Shown piece after piece: positions 6,358-9,376 of a DNA stretch of 9,376 bases. Source of the DNA: Wenzhouxiangella sp. (GTDB lineage Bacteria; Pseudomonadota; Gammaproteobacteria; Xanthomonadales; Wenzhouxiangellaceae); contig SKQI01000214.1 of the NCBI GenBank assembly GCA_007119095.1, forward strand, positions 1 through 9,376. The letters run 5' to 3'. The notes beneath the pieces are model-generated. The model did no database searches. It worked only from the letters and a program-made list of their open reading frames with translations, and was not told the origin of the DNA. The position numbers and the translations under genes are program-made. Numbering within the stretch: position 1 is the stretch's first letter; every line of letters starts with the position of its first letter.

Positions 6358-6431
6358 GCAGATGCAGCCGACGCCGCACGGGGATACAATTCGCGGCTTG
6401 GATACACAACAGGCGAGTGCAGGACAAGACC

Positions 6432-6989
6432 ATGCTCAACGACATCAAGAAAGACGCTGATTCCCGGATGGCCAAAAGCGTTGCAGCGCTCAAGGTTGAA
6501 CTGGCCAAGATTCGCACCGGGCGCGCCCATCCCAGCTTGCTTGAACACATCACTGTCGAATACTACGGAACCGAAGTACCGCTCAGCCAGGCAGCCAACC
6601 TGTCAGTCGAGGACGCTCGCACCCTCAGCGTCGTGCCGTTTGACAAGTCGATGGTGCAGAAAGTCGAGAAAGCCATCATGACCTCTGATCTGGGGCTGAA
6701 CCCGGCCACGGCAGGCACGAATATTCGGGTGCCGCTTCCGGCATTGACGGAAGAGCGGCGCACCGAACTGACCAAGGTAGTTCATGCCGAGGGCGAGCAG
6801 GCAAAGGTGGCGGTACGCAACATTCGCCGCGACGCGAACCACCAGCTCAAGGACTTCCTGAAAGAAAAAGAGCTCACCGAAGACGATGTTCGCAAGGGCG
6901 AAACACAGATTCAACAGCTGACTGATCGCTACGTCGGTGAAATCGACGACCTGGTCGAGGCGAAGTGCCGGGAGCTGATGGAAATCTGA
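6432..6989 (+). CDS. frr: Ribosome recycling factor
   Basis: RRF splits post-termination ribosomes together with EF-G. The 185-residue product has the same length as E. coli RRF and the same landmarks: KIRTGRAHPSLLEHITVEYYG in the hinge region, DLGLNPATAGTNIRVPLPALTEERR, and VAVRNIRRDANHQLKDFLKEKE in the long helices. The ATG at 6432 was chosen over a GTG at 6417 because MLNDIKKDA matches the family start and AGGA lies seven bases upstream at 6421-6424, inside the longer frame. uppS starts four bases after its stop. Confidence 0.97.
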   Translation: MLNDIKKDADSRMAKSVAALKVELAKIRTGRAHPSLLEHITVEYYGTEVPLSQAANLSVEDARTLSVVPFDKSMVQKVEKAIMTSDLGLNPATAGTNIRVPLPALTEERRTELTKVVHAEGEQAKVAVRNIRRDANHQLKDFLKEKELTEDDVRKGETQIQQLTDRYVGEIDDLVEAKCRELMEI

Positions 6990-6993
6990 GACG

Positions 6994-7722
6994 GTGACGC
7001 CGATCTCCCCCCTACCCCAGCACGTTGCGATCGTCATGGACGGCAATGGCCGCTGGGCGCAACGCCAGGGAAAAGCCCGCTCCGAGGGCCATCGTGCTGG
7101 CAGCGAAGCGCTACGGCGGGCTGTCGAAGCGGTTCTGGAGCGCGGCATTCCGTATCTGACGGTTTACGCTTTTTCGTCGGAAAACTGGAATCGCCCCAGT
7201 GTCGAGGTCAAGCAGTTGCTTGATCTGTTCATGAAAGCGCTGACCCGGGACATCCGGGAACTTGACGAGCACGGCGTTCGGGTCTGCTTCATTGGCGACC
7301 GGGAGGCCTTCAGCCGCCCACTACGCGACGGCATGCGCCGAGCCGAACGACGAACGGCAGCGAACGTCAAACTACGTCTCAACGTGGCCGTCAACTACGG
7401 CGGCAGGGCCGACCTGACCCGTGCCGCCCGGCAGCTGGCCGACAAGGTCCAACGCGGTGAGCTGACCCCCGAGCAGATCAACCAGGAAGCGTTTGGCCGC
7501 GAACTGTTCATGAGCGACATTCCCGAGCCCGACTTGTTGATTCGTACGGGCGGTGAGCAGCGCCTGTCCAACTTTCTGCTCTGGCAGCTGGCCTACACGG
7601 AACTGTTTTTCTCTGATGTGTTGTGGCCTGATTTCAACGCCGATCACGTCACCCAGGCGCTGACCGACTTCGCATCCCGTGAACGCCGCTTCGGCGGGCT
7701 CGGCCAGGTGCAGAATGCTTAG
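6994..7722 (+). CDS. uppS: Undecaprenyl diphosphate synthase (cis-prenyltransferase)
   Basis: Condenses isopentenyl diphosphate onto farnesyl diphosphate to make the C55 carrier used for peptidoglycan and surface polysaccharides. The 242 residues carry the first cis-prenyltransferase motif HVAIVMDGNGRWAQRQGKAR (10-29), with the magnesium-binding Asp16 and the later GHRAG (His33). YAFSSENWNRP, LNVAVNYGGR and RTGGEQRLSNFLLWQLAYTE follow. The start is a GTG at 6994; an in-frame stop at 6976-6978 excludes longer forms, and the next ATG would remove the first strand of the fold. No strong Shine-Dalgarno sequence is seen, so translation is probably coupled to frr. dxr, which precedes uppS in enterics, is not here. 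Confidence 0.96.
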   Translation: MTPISPLPQHVAIVMDGNGRWAQRQGKARSEGHRAGSEALRRAVEAVLERGIPYLTVYAFSSENWNRPSVEVKQLLDLFMKALTRDIRELDEHGVRVCFIGDREAFSRPLRDGMRRAERRTAANVKLRLNVAVNYGGRADLTRAARQLADKVQRGELTPEQINQEAFGRELFMSDIPEPDLLIRTGGEQRLSNFLLWQLAYTELFFSDVLWPDFNADHVTQALTDFASRERRFGGLGQVQNA

Positions 7723-8527
7723 AACACGCGTCATCACGGCGCTGATTATCACTTCGATTGGTCTGGCGGCGGTTTTCATGCTGCCGGCCCCAGCCTTTGC
7801 CGCCTTCGCCGTGCTGATTCTGCTGGCGTTGGGGGGCTGGGAAGGTGCCCGGCTGGGCGGGCTGGATCAGACCCGGGCGCGGGCTGCCTACACCGCCGTT
7901 CTGGTCATTACCGGCACTGCAGTTTACTGGCTGCATGAGCCTGGCCAGATCACGGCCTGGTTACTGCCGGGCTGTATCGCCTGGCTCGGATTTCTGGCAT
8001 GGCTGGCCCGTCCGGCGCTGGGCTCGGCCGCAACCAAAGCAAACCATGCCTTCAAGCTGCTGATCATCGCCCTCATCCTGCTGACAGGCTGGCTGGCGAT
8101 CGTTTGGTTGCAGTGGCTGTCACCCTGGCTGGTACTGATGTTGCTAATCATCATTGCATCTGCCGACGTCGGCGCCTACTTTTCCGGGCGCAGCATCGGT
8201 GGCCCCAAGCTGGCACCTTCCATCAGCCCCGGCAAGACCCGTTCCGGCGCCATCGGCGGGCTGCTGGCGGCCATGCTGGTTACCGGCATTAGTGCACAGG
8301 TTCTCCCAGACAGCCCCTTCACACCGGTCACCGCCGGCCTGCTCGCCCTGGTTCTGGCCGCCATCTCCATTGGCGGAGACCTGTTCATCAGCCTGCTCAA
8401 ACGGCAGCGGCAGCTCAAGGACACCTCGGACCTGCTGCCTGGTCACGGCGGCATTCTTGACCGCTTCGACAGCATTGGCGCGGCCGCGCCCATGTTTGCC
8501 CTGGCTGTCGCGGTACTGGGTCAGTGA
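7715..8527 (+). CDS. cdsA: Phosphatidate cytidylyltransferase (CDP-diacylglycerol synthase)
   Basis: Integral membrane enzyme that makes CDP-diacylglycerol from phosphatidic acid and CTP, the branch point for all phospholipids. The 270 residues are mostly hydrophobic helices, with clear segments near 7-40, 60-75, 80-98, 113-133, 137-150, 178-195 and 205-222. The family signature is at 226-252: SLLKRQRQLKD followed by LLPGHGGILDRFD. The cytoplasmic segment ADVGAYFSGRSIGGPKLAPS is also typical. The ATG at 7715 overlaps the end of uppS by 8 bp and has AGG at 7706-7708 six bases upstream. A GTG at 7679 would add 12 residues inside uppS and is less likely. The protein is slightly shorter than E. 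coli CdsA (285). Confidence 0.95.
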   Translation: MLRTRVITALIITSIGLAAVFMLPAPAFAAFAVLILLALGGWEGARLGGLDQTRARAAYTAVLVITGTAVYWLHEPGQITAWLLPGCIAWLGFLAWLARPALGSAATKANHAFKLLIIALILLTGWLAIVWLQWLSPWLVLMLLIIIASADVGAYFSGRSIGGPKLAPSISPGKTRSGAIGGLLAAMLVTGISAQVLPDSPFTPVTAGLLALVLAAISIGGDLFISLLKRQRQLKDTSDLLPGHGGILDRFDSIGAAAPMFALAVAVLGQ

Positions 8528-8535
8528 GGAACCAA

Positions 8536-8607
8536 ATGGACTCGATGCTGCCGATAAAAGCAACGACGAAGCGCTTGCGCTGTCCTGACCTGTTTTCGGC
8601 AACCTGA
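8536..8607 (+). CDS. Small ORF of 23 codons between cdsA and rseP
   Basis: ATG at 8536 opens an ORF of 23 residues starting MDSMLPIKATTKRL and ending in LFSAT. AGGA (8527-8530) lies five bases upstream, a better ribosome binding site than rseP has. Its stop TGA (8605-8607) is two bases before the rseP ATG, an arrangement suited to translational coupling. In Pseudomonas-type clusters dxr occupies this place. The encoded peptide does not resemble the start of Dxr (no GATGSIG-type motif), so it is not an evident remnant. No known function; the peptide may matter less than the act of translating it. Confidence 0.4.
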   Translation: MDSMLPIKATTKRLRCPDLFSAT

Positions 8608-8609
8608 CC

Positions 8610-9376
8610 ATGGAAATCCTCGGCCCCATCATCTGGCTTATCGTAGCCCTTGGCCTGCTCGTGACTTTCCACGAGTTCGGCCATTATTGGGTCGCCCGCC
8701 GCTGCGGGGTCCGCGTGTTGCGCTTTTCGGTCGGCTTCGGTAGGGCGCTTTGGTCGCGCACCGCTGCCGACGGCACCGAATACCGAATCGCAGCTATTCC
8801 GCTGGGCGGCTACGTCAAGATGCTCGACGAGCGCGAAACGCCGGTTCAACCCGATCAACGCGATCAGGCATTCAACCGCAAGCCGGTTGGCCAGCGAATA
8901 GCCATTGTTGCAGCAGGTCCAATCTTCAACCTGATTTTTGCCGTTGCCGCCTTCTGGTTGATGTTCGTGGTCGGCATTCCCGAAACCCGACCAGTGCTGG
9001 GCCCGACCACCGGCATGGCCGCCGAAGCCGGGCTGCGCGAGAACGACATGATCGTTCGCATTGACCAGCGCCGCGTAGAGACCTGGACTCACACCCTGCT
9101 GGGTCTGATTCCCCCGGCCCTGGATCGACGCGCAGTGACCCTGGAAGTGGAAAGCCCGGACGGACAGCGCCGTGAGTTGCGCTTGCCGCTGGATCGAGTC
9201 AGCGCCAGCTACAGCGAAGAAAACACGCTGGAGTACCTTGGGCTAAGCCCGTGGCGCGCTGACCTGCCGCCGATGATCGGCAGTGTCGCCAGCGGCAGCC
9301 CCGCCGAAACCGCTGGCCTGCGCGAACATGATCTGATTATTGGCATCAATAATGAAAACGTCTCGGGCTGGCAAGA
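8610..9376 (+). CDS. rseP: Site-2 intramembrane zinc metalloprotease RseP, N-terminal part (cut by right window edge)
   Basis: RseP cleaves the anti-sigma factor RseA (MucA in Pseudomonas) within the membrane, after DegS has cut it, to release the envelope stress sigma factor; it also clears signal peptides. The 255 visible codons, of about 450 expected, show the zinc site HEFGH at 21-25 (ligands His21 and His25, catalytic Glu22) in the first transmembrane helix. A conserved membrane-associated loop follows (IPLGGYVKMLDE, 63-74), then a second transmembrane helix at about 97-122. PDZ1 (about 126-195) comes next, followed by the start of PDZ2 from about 220 (SVASGSPAETAGLREHDLI). The LDG motif lies beyond the window. 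In-frame stop 8586-8588 and the absence of other usual starts fix the ATG at 8610. There is no Shine-Dalgarno sequence before it. Confidence 0.97.
   Translation, partial: MEILGPIIWLIVALGLLVTFHEFGHYWVARRCGVRVLRFSVGFGRALWSRTAADGTEYRIAAIPLGGYVKMLDERETPVQPDQRDQAFNRKPVGQRIAIVAAGPIFNLIFAVAAFWLMFVVGIPETRPVLGPTTGMAAEAGLRENDMIVRIDQRRVETWTHTLLGLIPPALDRRAVTLEVESPDGQRRELRLPLDRVSASYSEENTLEYLGLSPWRADLPPMIGSVASGSPAETAGLREHDLIIGINNENVSGWQ

Noticed and set aside
6385..6390. TACAAT between pyrH and frr as the -10 of an frr promoter
   Set aside because: No acceptable -35 is found 16-18 bp upstream. frr has its own promoter in E. coli, so one may exist, but the sequence does not show it.
8536..8607. Small ORF as a degraded remnant of dxr
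   Set aside because: The peptide shows no trace of the nucleotide-binding start of Dxr and there is no further dxr-like sequence in the 82-bp gap. Only the position suggests it.
8415..9092. Minus-strand frame of 225 codons across the cdsA-rseP junction
   Set aside because: Antisense to the CdsA signature and the RseP active-site region; it reads as a shadow.

Overview
The window looks like a chromosomal, housekeeping segment of a GC-rich gammaproteobacterium. The gene order rpsB-tsf-pyrH-frr-uppS-cdsA-rseP is the conserved translation and envelope cluster of that class, and the protein sequences (S2, EF-Ts, RRF, UppS, RseP) read as close relatives of the E. coli and Pseudomonas proteins. The order frr-uppS-cdsA with nothing between frr and uppS fits Pseudomonas or Xanthomonas-type lineages better than enterics. 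I cannot name a genus from the sequence alone.

Left part, minus strand (1-3337): a block read right to left. trhO (rhodanese-type tRNA U34 hydroxylase) overlaps mscS (MscS-family channel) by one base, so the two are probably co-transcribed. After a gap of about 100 bp comes katG (catalase-peroxidase), cut by the left edge of the window. The mscS-katG gap carries a promoter for katG preceded by a sequence that exactly matches the OxyR half-site consensus, plus a perfect inverted repeat inside the promoter spacer. This points to peroxide-induced katG.

Middle (3338-3675): a divergent intergenic region of 338 bp with back-to-back promoters for trhO (left) and rpsB (right). The rpsB side has an A-rich tract upstream of the -35 and a leader of about 220 nt. 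The leader holds several hairpins, a repeated GAGGCTT motif and an 8-codon upstream ORF with a strong Shine-Dalgarno sequence. It is a good candidate for the S2-responsive autoregulatory leader.

Right part, plus strand (3676-9376): a compact seven-gene run with no convincing terminator. rpsB and tsf make ribosomal protein S2 and elongation factor Ts; pyrH makes UDP for nucleotide and envelope precursors; frr recycles ribosomes. uppS makes the undecaprenyl carrier, cdsA makes CDP-diacylglycerol, and rseP (cut by the right edge) is the site-2 protease of the envelope stress response. Two things stand out. S2 carries a C-terminal low-complexity Ala/Lys/Glu tail of roughly 100 residues. The dxr gene, usually found in this cluster, is absent; between cdsA and rseP there is only a 23-codon ORF with a strong ribosome binding site that ends two bases before the rseP start.

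I see no CRISPR array, tRNA, rRNA, insertion sequence, phage gene or defence system. The candidates for something undescribed are regulatory: the katG control region, the rpsB leader, and the small ORF in place of dxr.
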